From the NCBI GenBank assembly GCA_947447945.1, contig CANFLR010000007.1, positions 1-64,000 of the forward strand: a DNA stretch of 64,000 bases, given 5' to 3'. How positions within the stretch are numbered: the first letter of the stretch is position 1; every line of letters begins with the position of its first letter. Position numbers and translations under genes: made by a program. Below the pieces are notes generated by a model. That model ran no database searches, was not told the origin of the DNA, and was given only the letters and a program-made list of their open reading frames with translations. Of the stretch, positions 50,897 through 59,370 are shown one piece after another. Origin of the DNA: Burkholderiaceae bacterium (lineage in GTDB: Bacteria > Pseudomonadota > Gammaproteobacteria > Burkholderiales > Burkholderiaceae).

Positions 50897-52159
50897 ATGA
50901 AGCATATTATTTTGGGCAATGGCCCAGCTGGTGTCATCGCTGCGGAAACTATTCGCAAAAACTCCCCTCTAGATGAAATTTTGATGATCGGCTCAGAGGA
51001 TTCCCCTCCGTATTCACGGATGGCTATTCCTTATCTGCTGATGGGTAATATTCAAGAGAGTGGTACTTATTTGCGCAAAGATGCCAGTCATTTCGATAAG
51101 CTAAAGATTGATCAATTGCACGGTAAAGTCAAAGCCTTAGATGCTCAGAAAAAGCAGTTAATATTTGAGGATCAACAACATAAACCCATTTCATTTGATA
51201 AGTTATTAGTTGCGACAGGCTCTGTTCCAGTAAGACCTCCAATCTCCGGAATAGATTTGCCTGGAGTCCACTCTTGCTGGACATTAGAAGATGCGCACGC
51301 CATCGCGAAACTTGCAAAGTCAGGATCTCGGGTGTTGCAAATGGGGGCGGGTTTTATTGGCTGCATCATTTTAGAGGCCTTGGCCAGCCGAAAAGTTGAG
51401 CTGACGGTAGTTGAGATGGGTGACCGAATGGTGCCACGCATGATGACTGAGCTTGCTGGAGGAATGATTAAGCAATGGGTGCAGTCAAAAGGGGTGCAAG
51501 TATTTACTGATACGCGCGTCCAAGAAATTATTAAATCAGGTTCTGCGTTGAGCGTGAAGCTATCCAATGGAAAAACGCTAGAGGTTGATTTAGTTATTTC
51601 AGCAACGGGGGTTAAGCCCAATATTGAATTTTTAAAAAGTTCTGGGCTAGAGACCAATACCGGAATCTTGGTAAATGAGCATATGCAGGCTTCTCATCCT
51701 GATATTTATGCTGCGGGCGATGTTACAGAGAGTATTGATTTTTCTACGGGGCAACGTATTGTTAATGCTATTCAACCAAATGCGGCAGAGCAAGCCAGAA
51801 TAGCTGGCATCTCTATGGCGGGTGGTCATGCGCAAAGTATCGGGGCAATGCAGATTAACGTACTCGATACCCTTGGACTCATTTCTTCTTCCTTCGGATT
51901 GTGGTCTGGCGCGAAAGGTGGTGATCATGTTGAGATCATTGACTCGGAGCGCTATAAATATTTTCGTTTAGAGTTTTTAGGTGATGTTTTGGTAGGCGCT
52001 ACTACTGTTGGCAGCACAGAACATATCGGGGTCTTGCGAGGCTTAATTCAGTCTAAAACCGCTCTGGGTGAGTGGAAAAATCATTTGCTAAAAGAACCTA
52101 CTCAAGCGATGGAGGCTTATTTAGCAAAGGCACAGGCACAATCTGCTTGGATGAATTAA
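50897..52159 (+). CDS. aorC: FAD-dependent NAD(P)H oxidoreductase, AorC-like
   Basis: This 420-residue pyridine nucleotide-disulfide-type flavoprotein has the FAD motif ILGNGPAGVIAAE, the NAD(H) motif QMGAGFIGCIILEAL and the second FAD motif IYAAGDVTESIDF. It lacks a redox-active CxxxxC. In AorABC enzymes such a subunit links the iron-sulfur chain to NAD. ATG 50897 is chosen; an in-frame TTG at 50888 would add three residues. It begins 10 bases after aorB. Confidence 0.87.
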   Translation: MKHIILGNGPAGVIAAETIRKNSPLDEILMIGSEDSPPYSRMAIPYLLMGNIQESGTYLRKDASHFDKLKIDQLHGKVKALDAQKKQLIFEDQQHKPISFDKLLVATGSVPVRPPISGIDLPGVHSCWTLEDAHAIAKLAKSGSRVLQMGAGFIGCIILEALASRKVELTVVEMGDRMVPRMMTELAGGMIKQWVQSKGVQVFTDTRVQEIIKSGSALSVKLSNGKTLEVDLVISATGVKPNIEFLKSSGLETNTGILVNEHMQASHPDIYAAGDVTESIDFSTGQRIVNAIQPNAAEQARIAGISMAGGHAQSIGAMQINVLDTLGLISSSFGLWSGAKGGDHVEIIDSERYKYFRLEFLGDVLVGATTVGSTEHIGVLRGLIQSKTALGEWKNHLLKEPTQAMEAYLAKAQAQSAWMN

Positions 52160-52168
52160 GCTCTAGCA

Positions 52169-52423
52169 ATGCAAGTTACTTTGAAGTTATTCGCGAGCCT
52201 GACAAGCTACTTACCCTCCACTAAAAAGAACGGTATTGAAGCTGATCTCTCTCTGCCTGAGGGAAGTACGATCGGCGACATTATTGAGCTTTATAAGATT
52301 CCAAAGCAATCTGCCCATTTAGTCATGGTCAATGGAGTTTATATTCGGCCAGAACAGCGCCTTTCTTATGTTCTTCAAGAAAACGATGCTTTAGCGATTT
52401 GTCCTCCAGTTGCAGGCGGGTAA
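52169..52423 (+). CDS. MoaD/ThiS-like sulfur carrier protein
   Basis: This 84-residue beta-grasp protein begins QVTLKLFASLTSYLP, has LPEGSTIGDIIELYKIP and ends CPPVAGG. The terminal GG is the site that is adenylated and thiocarboxylated in MoaD, which gives sulfur to molybdopterin. Dedicated MoaD-like proteins often accompany tungstopterin enzymes, so a role in AOR cofactor assembly is likely. It begins nine bases after aorC. Confidence 0.88.
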   Translation: MQVTLKLFASLTSYLPSTKKNGIEADLSLPEGSTIGDIIELYKIPKQSAHLVMVNGVYIRPEQRLSYVLQENDALAICPPVAGG

Positions 52424-52441
52424 AGCCCTATTAGGTTGGGT

Positions 52442-52738
52442 ATGTATTTGATTAAAAGAGAGATGGGTTGCTCCTCTGCCGATTTAGTTCGCTGGCTACC
52501 TCAAGCACTAAATGATTTATATCCTCACACCAGTCTTCAGATTGACGGGAGAGATTTGCAGTCTGTCAGCGATCCTTTTCTACAAATATCGGGGATCACC
52601 CGACCTGAACGTAAAATCGCCCTATTAAGCATCCCTGTTTTGGATTTAAGTCTTTCCTTTGCACCTTCTTTTCCTCAGGAAAGGCTAAACGATGTCTTGA
52701 GGCGATTTGATCTTTATACTCGGAGGGGCGGCGGTTGA
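52442..52738 (+). CDS. Unrecognised 98-residue protein at the end of the AOR operon
   Basis: I do not recognise this protein. It starts MYLIKREMGCSSADLVRWLP, has a central ISGITRPERKIALLSIPVL strand-rich segment and ends FDLYTRRGGG. No signal peptide or membrane helix is seen. It lies 18 bases after the MoaD-like gene on the same strand and looks cotranscribed with the AOR genes. ATG 52442 is chosen over an in-frame TTG six bases earlier. The C-terminal triple glycine is notable beside a carrier that also ends in GG. An accessory role in AOR maturation is inference. Confidence 0.75.
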   Translation: MYLIKREMGCSSADLVRWLPQALNDLYPHTSLQIDGRDLQSVSDPFLQISGITRPERKIALLSIPVLDLSLSFAPSFPQERLNDVLRRFDLYTRRGGG

Positions 52739-52782
52739 GGCTGCCCTCTTATTGAAGATACTTTGTTATAGAACGACTTTCC

Positions 52783-54018
52783 ATGACCGTAAATTTACCT
52801 CTCCCCCAAAAGGATCAGCTCAAGCCTGTAAAAGGCTTTCAGATGGGTATTGCACAGGCCGGTATTAAAAAAGCCAATCGAAAGGATTTATTGGTAATGA
52901 CGCTGGTCCCTGGTTCTCAGGTCGCTGGCGTGTTTACTCTAAACCGTTTTTGTGCAGCTCCAGTTCAAGTCTGCCGAGAGCATTTGGCACAGGATGGACG
53001 CAATGGCGAGATACGGGCGCTACTTGTGAATACTGGTAATGCCAATGCTGGGACAGGTGAGCAGGGCATGCAGCATGCTTTAGAGACTTGTGACGTATTG
53101 GCAAAAGAACTCCAAATTCATCCCGAGCAGATTCTGCCATTTTCTACGGGCGTTATTCTCGAGCCTTTACCGATAGGAAAAATTGTTTCTGCACTCCCTG
53201 CTGCTGTTGCCAATTTAGATGAAGATCATTGGCTTGATGCGGCTGAGGCCATCATGACTACGGATACTCAACCCAAAGCTAGCTCGATAACAGTACAGAC
53301 TCCTTCGGGACCGGTCGTGATTACCGGTATCTGCAAAGGCGCTGGGATGATCCATCCGAATATGGCAACCATGCTAGGTTTTATCGCTACTGATGCTGGT
53401 TTTTCGCCCGGATTATTGGGTGATCTCACTCGTGAGATTGCCAATCTTTCATTTAATGCAATCACAATTGATGGCGATACTTCCACGAACGATTCCTTCA
53501 TCGTGATGGCCACCGGGCAGTCAGAGGTTCACATTGCTTCGATCAAGGATCCTCATTACGCCATTGTGCGCGATGCTCTGATTGCATTAGCCAGAAAACT
53601 GGCACAAATGATTGTGCGCGATGGTGAGGGTGCTACTAAATTCATCACCATTGAAGTGCTTGGTGGTAAGACGCCTGAAGAATGTCATTTAGTGGCTAAG
53701 GCAGTGGCACATTCTCCATTGGTCAAAACCGCTTTTTTTGCAAGCGATCCTAATTTAGGCCGCATTCTCGCTGCGATTGGATATGCCGGTATAGCCGATC
53801 TTGATGTGAATCATGTGCAGATGTGGCTTGGGGATGTATGGGTTGCCAAGGATGGTGGCCGCAATCCTGATTATCAAGAGGCTGATGGACAAAGAGTCAT
53901 GAAAGAGGCAGAAATTACCATCAAGATTGATTTGGGTCGTGGCTTGGCGTCTCAAACAATGTGGACCTGCGATCTGTCTCACGAGTATGTTTCTATCAAT
54001 GCCGATTACCGCTCATAA
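52783..54018 (+). CDS. argJ: Bifunctional glutamate N-acetyltransferase ArgJ
   Basis: This 411-residue enzyme recycles the acetyl group in arginine synthesis by transferring it from N-acetylornithine to glutamate. The self-cleavage site is HPNMAT-ML, with nucleophile Thr196 after KGAGMI. Other blocks are [23 protein letters not shown] and [19 protein letters not shown]. Whether it is bifunctional or ornithine-only cannot be told by eye. Confidence 0.96.
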   Translation: MTVNLPLPQKDQLKPVKGFQMGIAQAGIKKANRKDLLVMTLVPGSQVAGVFTLNRFCAAPVQVCREHLAQDGRNGEIRALLVNTGNANAGTGEQGMQHALETCDVLAKELQIHPEQILPFSTGVILEPLPIGKIVSALPAAVANLDEDHWLDAAEAIMTTDTQPKASSITVQTPSGPVVITGICKGAGMIHPNMATMLGFIATDAGFSPGLLGDLTREIANLSFNAITIDGDTSTNDSFIVMATGQSEVHIASIKDPHYAIVRDALIALARKLAQMIVRDGEGATKFITIEVLGGKTPEECHLVAKAVAHSPLVKTAFFASDPNLGRILAAIGYAGIADLDVNHVQMWLGDVWVAKDGGRNPDYQEADGQRVMKEAEITIKIDLGRGLASQTMWTCDLSHEYVSINADYRS

Positions 54019-54043
54019 AAATTGAGAACAGAACGTATAAAAA

Positions 54044-54901
54044 ATGAACGAAAAATTAGAAAACCTCTTAAGTCATCTAGAGACTTTTTTACCTAAACCA
54101 TTGACAGCAGAGCAGTGGCAATCTTCCACTGCATTTAGGTGGCGTCGACGCGATAGTATTTTTGGAAGTATTGGTTTTTTGCAGCCCGTTAAATACGTAT
54201 CTGATATTTGTTTTTCGGATTTGCAGGGCATCGATCGGCAGCGTGACGCGATTCGTGAGAACACCAACAATTTTATACAGAAAAAACCAGCAAATAATAT
54301 TTTGCTGACAGGTGCTAGAGGTACCGGAAAATCCTCTTTAATTAAGGCGAGTCTCCATGAGTTTGCGAGTCAAGGCCTGCGTCTGGTTGAGGTTGAAAAA
54401 GAGCATTTGGCAGATTTGGCTGATATCACCGAATTATTAGCCGATCGTCCTGAGCGCTTTATTGTTTTTTGTGACGATCTCTCATTTGAGGATGGTGAGT
54501 CTGGTTACAAGGCCATGAAATCTGCCTTAGATGGGTCGATTTCCGCTCAAGTTGACAATGTATTGATTTATGCAACCTCTAATCGTCGCCATCTTTTGCC
54601 TGAGTATATGAAAGATAACGAAGGTTATGTGCACAGTGATGATGGTGAAATTCATCCGGGTGAGGTGGTCGAGGAAAAAATTTCTTTATCTGAACGCTTT
54701 GGTTTGTGGCTCTCTTTTTATCCGCCCAAACAAGATGAGTACCTCGCTATTGTTGGGCATTGGTTGCATCATTTTGGAATGAATGATGCGCAGATTACGA
54801 ATGCTCGTGCAGAAGCTTTGGTTTGGGCATTGGAGCGAGGATCTCGCTCGGGTCGAGTGGCTTGGCAGTTTGCTAAACATTGGGCTGGTTCACACGCTTA
54901 A
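54044..54901 (+). CDS. DUF815 family AAA-like ATPase
   Basis: This 285-residue ATPase has Walker A GARGTGKS (90-97), Walker B RFIVFCDDLSFEDGE (about 137-151) and a sensor region with YATSNRRHLLPEYM. The whole pattern fits the DUF815 family, which has no established role. It lies 25 bases after argJ and ends 10 bases before mutT, a conserved neighbourhood in betaproteobacteria. Confidence 0.88.
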   Translation: MNEKLENLLSHLETFLPKPLTAEQWQSSTAFRWRRRDSIFGSIGFLQPVKYVSDICFSDLQGIDRQRDAIRENTNNFIQKKPANNILLTGARGTGKSSLIKASLHEFASQGLRLVEVEKEHLADLADITELLADRPERFIVFCDDLSFEDGESGYKAMKSALDGSISAQVDNVLIYATSNRRHLLPEYMKDNEGYVHSDDGEIHPGEVVEEKISLSERFGLWLSFYPPKQDEYLAIVGHWLHHFGMNDAQITNARAEALVWALERGSRSGRVAWQFAKHWAGSHA

Positions 54902-54911
54902 AGCCCATCTT

Positions 54912-55328
54912 ATGAGCGCGAATGATCGTCCGGTCACAGAGGTTGCTGTGGGTATCCTACTAAATTCAGAAAATCGTTATCTTTTGGGTCAGCGACCTGA
55001 GGGCAAGCCGTACGAGGGCTACTGGGAATTGCCCGGAGGCAAGATTGAGCAGGGTGAATCTGTCTTTGATGCGCTCAAACGTGAGCTACAAGAAGAGCTC
55101 GGTATTGAAATTACCTCTAGCAAAGAGTTAACAGTCCTTGAGCATGACTACCCCCATGCATATGTCAGACTGCATGTCAGCATCATTCGGGATTGGTTGG
55201 GAGTGCCACGGGGTTGCGAGGGTCAGCAATTGTCGTGGCAAAAAATATCCGAGGAAGGTCCATCGGTTGAGCCACTATTGCCCGCAGCTTGGCCCATGCT
55301 AGAGCAGTTGAAAGCGTTTTTGATCTAG
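54912..55328 (+). CDS. mutT: Nudix hydrolase MutT (8-oxo-dGTP diphosphatase)
   Basis: This 138-residue Nudix enzyme removes oxidised dGTP from the nucleotide pool. The Nudix box begins GGKIEQGE and continues RELQEELGI, and WELPGGK matches MutT. ATG 54912 is chosen because the Nudix domain begins there; upstream in-frame starts from 54783 would lie inside the DUF815 gene. Its end overlaps the convergent zapD by four bases. Confidence 0.93.
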   Translation: MSANDRPVTEVAVGILLNSENRYLLGQRPEGKPYEGYWELPGGKIEQGESVFDALKRELQEELGIEITSSKELTVLEHDYPHAYVRLHVSIIRDWLGVPRGCEGQQLSWQKISEEGPSVEPLLPAAWPMLEQLKAFLI

Positions 55329-56077
55329 AGCTGACAGAGCGTCAGCTTAAATGGCACATCGACATTAATCAACTGAGCCTTTTTATCACGATCCGCTTTT
55401 AAGAAGCGTACAGACAATAGATATTTATTGGCACTAATTTCAGGGAAGAAAGTATCGTCTTCAACAGCAATCCGCATGAGTTGATAGGTCTTGCCTGAAG
55501 GGGCTTGCTGAAAAGATCCATTATGCGCAAGGACCTCTTTGGCTACCCCAGATTGACGCAGTAGTCTTAAAAATACTTGACATGCTTCATGCCATGGCAA
55601 GAGTGGCGCAACAAAATTTTCTAGTAGCTCACGACGTTGATTGGTTGGACTATTTTTCCAGGCATGGTAGCTAGGCAAATCAATTGGACTAGTTCCACCT
55701 GGAATATTTAAGCGAGTACGAATGGCATTGAGCCACTCGCTTTCAGAAATAACAGCATTTGGTCTGCCGACGGATTGATTAATGTTGACTGATGCAGAAT
55801 CGATTTCTGAAAGTGTTTGAGAGAGTGCTTCTTGATCTACTTTTTGTGAAGTCTTTAAGCCATTGAGGGTATATTTTTGACGCTCAAATTCTTTTAGCAA
55901 AAGGGATTTAATATCGCCGCGTGAACCAATATCGCCCAGGTCAAATAATGTGGCGATTGCATTATGGTGTAGCTCTGGATCGTCGGACCTCTGAAAGTGA
56001 TTAAAACGGGCGAACAAATACTCCAGTCGAAGCATGTTTCGAACTAATTCGTTGAAGGGGTATTCGTATACGATCAC
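55325..56077 (-). CDS. zapD: Cell division protein ZapD
   Basis: This 250-residue protein bundles FtsZ filaments. It begins IVYEYPFNELVRNMLRLEYLF and includes ATLFDLGDIGSRGDIKSLLL and the GGTSPIDLPSYHAW segment, both ZapD landmarks. The start is GTG with no nearby in-frame ATG. It lies 11 bases after coaE as the last gene of the corC-pilBCD-coaE-zapD run. Confidence 0.93.
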   Translation of the reverse strand: MIVYEYPFNELVRNMLRLEYLFARFNHFQRSDDPELHHNAIATLFDLGDIGSRGDIKSLLLKEFERQKYTLNGLKTSQKVDQEALSQTLSEIDSASVNINQSVGRPNAVISESEWLNAIRTRLNIPGGTSPIDLPSYHAWKNSPTNQRRELLENFVAPLLPWHEACQVFLRLLRQSGVAKEVLAHNGSFQQAPSGKTYQLMRIAVEDDTFFPEISANKYLLSVRFLKADRDKKAQLINVDVPFKLTLCQL

Positions 56078-56088
56078 AAGCCCATATT

Positions 56089-56775
56089 CTATGACGAACT
56101 TGCTAAATTGCTCTTAAATTCCATAATTTTTTGGTGCAAATTGTGTATCTCTGTATTTAACTCCATCAGATCGCCATCATTATGTAGGATGGTATTAGCC
56201 TGCGAGAGGCGTTCCTTGCGACTTGCTTGAGCTGCCAGAATGCTCTCGACCTCTGCCCGAGTCAGCTGGTTACGCTGCATGACCCTTTCAATTTGGATGC
56301 TTTCAGGGCAATCTACAACGGCAATATGGTCCAGTAGACCTTGCCAGCTACCAGATTCAATCAGGAGCGGAATTACAAATACCAAATAGGGCTTATCAGC
56401 CTTTGCCAATTTAATTGCCTGTTTGATGCTCTCTTGGCGAATGAGGGGGTGGGTAATGTGTTCTAAGGTTTTTCTGAGGGCTGGCTTTTCGAAGATGAGC
56501 GCCCGCATTTTCCCCCTATTGAGGGCGCCGGATGGGTCTATAAATTCAGCGCCAAATTGTTCTTGAATCATCGGGATCGCGATTCCGCCTGAAGCCGTAA
56601 TGGCATGGGCAATCACATCAGAATCGATAATTCCGGCCCCGAGTTGCCCCAATAAATCGCTAACAGCGGTTTTGCCCGAGCCAATTCCGCCCGTTAAACC
56701 AAGCAGTGGAATCCGTCCCTTCAGGGCTTTTAGATCTGTTGGATCGGCAGGATGATGTTGAGGAACTGAGGCCAT
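56089..56775 (-). CDS. coaE: Dephospho-CoA kinase
   Basis: This 228-residue kinase completes coenzyme A synthesis. P-loop GLTGGIGSGKTAVSDLL, then GAGIIDSDVIAHAI and the lid region with HPLIRQE. About 24 residues precede the P-loop strand, longer than usual, and the start overlaps pilD by 46 bases; a shorter start is possible but no better ATG is seen. Confidence 0.94.
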   Translation of the reverse strand: MASVPQHHPADPTDLKALKGRIPLLGLTGGIGSGKTAVSDLLGQLGAGIIDSDVIAHAITASGGIAIPMIQEQFGAEFIDPSGALNRGKMRALIFEKPALRKTLEHITHPLIRQESIKQAIKLAKADKPYLVFVIPLLIESGSWQGLLDHIAVVDCPESIQIERVMQRNQLTRAEVESILAAQASRKERLSQANTILHNDGDLMELNTEIHNLHQKIMEFKSNLASSS

Positions 56776-57230
56776 AACAATTGAATGATGCCAGCAATAC
56801 AGAGAAACGGCCCAAAAGGGAATGCTTGGCTATAGCGATGTTTGTGCCATTTCAGCCAAAGTATTCCACCAATGAGTCCAGAGATTGATGCGATCAGCAG
56901 TATGCCCGGTAAAGAATCCCATCCAAGCCAGGCCCCAAGGGCGGCAAGCAGTTTGGCATCCCCCATCCCAATCCCATCGCGTTTTTTGAGGAGGCGATAT
57001 AGGAAATTCGGAATCCAGAGAAGTGCGTATCCTAGTAGCGCCCCGATCAAGGCGGACTGAGGGTTAGTAAACCCCGCCCCTGAAAAAACGTTGAGGCTGA
57101 GGCCAGCAATCATGAATGGCAGGGTAATGGCGTTGGGCAGTCGAAAACTCCGTAAATCTACGAAGGCTAAATACATTAAAACCATAATGAACAAAGCATC
57201 AACGAGATAGGCAATTTCAAGGTGGTCCAT
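56730..57230 (-). CDS. pilD: Prepilin peptidase PilD, A24 domain only
   Basis: This 166-residue polytopic membrane aspartyl protease cleaves type IV prepilin leaders. Catalytic aspartates are Asp25 (FVDLRSFRLPN) and Asp91 in the GMGD motif (GIGMGDAKLLAALGAWLG). The usual PilD is near 280 residues and has an N-terminal cysteine-rich N-methyltransferase domain; that domain is absent here, and pilC ends exactly where pilD starts (TAATG). So this looks like a natural short form, not a truncation by frameshift. Confidence 0.9.
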   Translation of the reverse strand: MDHLEIAYLVDALFIMVLMYLAFVDLRSFRLPNAITLPFMIAGLSLNVFSGAGFTNPQSALIGALLGYALLWIPNFLYRLLKKRDGIGMGDAKLLAALGAWLGWDSLPGILLIASISGLIGGILWLKWHKHRYSQAFPFGPFLCIAGIIQLLWPQFLNIILPIQQI

Positions 57231-58306
57231 TAAACAATTTGCCCTAGGTTAAAAATGGGTAGATAAAGAATGATGACTAATCCCCCGATGATCGCGCCAA
57301 CGAGAATGATTAGCAAGGGCTCAAGCGTTTGGCTTAAGGTATTGAGTTTGTGACTCAATTGGGCGCCTAAAATATTTGCGCGTTTGGTTAGCATTTCTGG
57401 CAGAGAACCACTTTCTGCTCCAATACGCAGTAGCTGTAAGGTTTCAACATCACACAACACTCCGGTTGGATCTGCTTTTTGAAGTGATTCCCCCAGAGGC
57501 CAGCCACGAGTAAGGTGCTTAAAGACTTCGGCGCTAAAGTCATGACTAAGCCAGTGATTCGAGGATTGTGCCGTGATCCGCAATGCATCTGGAAGTGGCA
57601 GCCCAGATGTTAGAAGATGTCCCAAGGTTCGACACCAATGCGTGAGCGTAGCAAGTCGAAATAAATTTCCTAAAACAGGTATCTGAAGAGTCAAGCGGTC
57701 ACAGCATTTTTGTAAACGCGGGGAGTTGAGCCAGGCAATAATGAAGATGATGAGCAAAAGAGCCAGTGAAAAAAATAGCTCTAAAAAGAAATGCTCTATC
57801 AGTGTAGATGCCCCAATCAATGCACGGGTAGGCGCGGGCAGTTCCGCCTGAAAGTGACCAAAGACATCTTTAAATATGGGCACAACCCAGACCATCATGA
57901 CGATGACGAGCAACAAAGAAGTACCGAGTGTGATGGTGGGGTAACTCAGGGATTGCTGTATTTTTCGACGTAGTTCAATCTGTTCAGTGAGTTGTTGGCA
58001 AATGGTGTTGAGGGCTAAGACTAGATCGCCAGAGCGCTCGCTAACTCGTATGAAGTTAATAAATTCAATTGAAAATTGACAACCTTGTGCTTTCAGGGAA
58101 TGAGATAGGCTATAGCCTTTTTTGAGATCAGCATGAATGCTTCTGAGCCATCCAAGCCATGACTTCGGGGCGGATTGGTAGAGCAGCTCAATGGCATTGA
58201 GGAGTGGCAAGCCAGCATACAGCAAGGAGAGTAACTGCTGCGCAAAATGAAGTTGTTCTAGCTTACTAAGGGGCTGCTTTAATCTTAGAAGGTCTCTCAT
58301 TGCCAT
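57230..58306 (-). CDS. pilC: Type IV pilus inner-membrane platform protein PilC
   Basis: This 358-residue protein has two GspF domains, each ending in membrane helices: the first near residues 15-140 (QLLSLLYAGLPLLNAIELL), the second near 215-345 (LGHLLTSGLPLPDALRI, LLRIGAESGSLPEML). It is shorter than the typical 400 residues, mainly at the N-terminus. It overlaps pilB by ten bases. Confidence 0.93.
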   Translation of the reverse strand: MAMRDLLRLKQPLSKLEQLHFAQQLLSLLYAGLPLLNAIELLYQSAPKSWLGWLRSIHADLKKGYSLSHSLKAQGCQFSIEFINFIRVSERSGDLVLALNTICQQLTEQIELRRKIQQSLSYPTITLGTSLLLVIVMMVWVVPIFKDVFGHFQAELPAPTRALIGASTLIEHFFLELFFSLALLLIIFIIAWLNSPRLQKCCDRLTLQIPVLGNLFRLATLTHWCRTLGHLLTSGLPLPDALRITAQSSNHWLSHDFSAEVFKHLTRGWPLGESLQKADPTGVLCDVETLQLLRIGAESGSLPEMLTKRANILGAQLSHKLNTLSQTLEPLLIILVGAIIGGLVIILYLPIFNLGQIV

Positions 58307-59370
58307 GTTCCCACCTCTGCCGCAAGATTAGCCTCATTGATCAGTCTGGCGTGTACATGATGCATGCCTGCGGTATGCATGTCGAGATAATCGAGCTCTG
58401 CATGACTTAGTAATTGCGCATTGAGTATTTCGTGAACACCAATACGTCCAAAATACCCCGATCCCTTACAGGCTTTGCAGGAAATATTGTTAGGATCATT
58501 GAGGCAGTCTTGGCAAAGCGCCCTAATTAAACGCTGTGAGCTTACACACCGTAAGCAAGAATCAATCGATTCTTGATCGACTCCCAAGCTCTTGAGTCGG
58601 CTCAAGCTGCCTTTAGCATTGCGAGTATGAAGGGTACTGAGAACAAGGTGACCAGTTTGCGCCGCCTGAATGGCAAGTTGGGCTGTTGCCGTATCCCGAA
58701 TCTCACCGATCATGATGACATCGGGATCTTGTCTTAGTAGGGCGCGAATAATACAAGCAAAATCAAGACCTGCGCGAGGATGGTAGGCAACTTGATTGAC
58801 CCCAGGAAGTCGAATTTCAATAGGATCTTCAATCGAACATAAATTACGGTGAGTCAGATTAAGTTCGCTCAGGCAGCTATAGAGGGTGCGGGTCTTGCCA
58901 CTACCAGTGGGACCAGTAACCAAAATCAGGCCATTGGACTGACAAAGTGCACTACGCAAAACTTCCAGTTGTTCTGGTAGTAGTCCGAGCTTGTCTAGTT
59001 TAAGGTCTTCAGTTTGACTTGGCAGAATACGAACTACTGCTTTCTCGCCATACAGTGTTGGGAGTATTGACACACGACAATCGATATTGGGATTGCAAAA
59101 ATCGTAACCAACGCAGAGACGCCCGTCTTGCGGGAGCCGTTTTTCTCCAATATCTAAGCGCGCTAGTATTTTGATGCGCGTGATCAGGCGCTCATGCAAG
59201 TCAATGGGGTGACGTGACTGAAATTCTAAGTGCCCATCTACCCGAATGCGTACTAAGGTTTCTTGAAGACGAGCTTCAATATGAATATCGGTCGCCCTGG
59301 AATGAAGTGCATTAACGGTGATTTCATGCCAGGTCCGAATGATAAGGGAGTCATCTTGGAGATCGCTCAA
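58297..59370 (-). CDS. pilB: Type IV pilus extension ATPase PilB, short form
   Basis: This 357-residue GspE/PilB ATPase has Walker A GPTGSGKT (153-160), the Asp box, Walker B DVIMIGEIRD (217-226), the His box TGHLVLSTLHT and a zinc tetracysteine (Cys286, Cys289, Cys298, Cys301). Typical PilB has about 560 residues with an N-terminal MshEN-type domain; this one starts almost directly at the ATPase N2 domain (SRATDIHIEARLQETLVRIR). The zinc motif supports PilB/GspE over the retraction ATPase PilT. Confidence 0.92.
   Translation of the reverse strand: MSDLQDDSLIIRTWHEITVNALHSRATDIHIEARLQETLVRIRVDGHLEFQSRHPIDLHERLITRIKILARLDIGEKRLPQDGRLCVGYDFCNPNIDCRVSILPTLYGEKAVVRILPSQTEDLKLDKLGLLPEQLEVLRSALCQSNGLILVTGPTGSGKTRTLYSCLSELNLTHRNLCSIEDPIEIRLPGVNQVAYHPRAGLDFACIIRALLRQDPDVIMIGEIRDTATAQLAIQAAQTGHLVLSTLHTRNAKGSLSRLKSLGVDQESIDSCLRCVSSQRLIRALCQDCLNDPNNISCKACKGSGYFGRIGVHEILNAQLLSHAELDYLDMHTAGMHHVHARLINEANLAAEVGTWQ

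Noticed and set aside
54783-54911. Longer N-terminal extension of MutT
   Set aside because: It lies inside the DUF815 ATPase gene in another frame.
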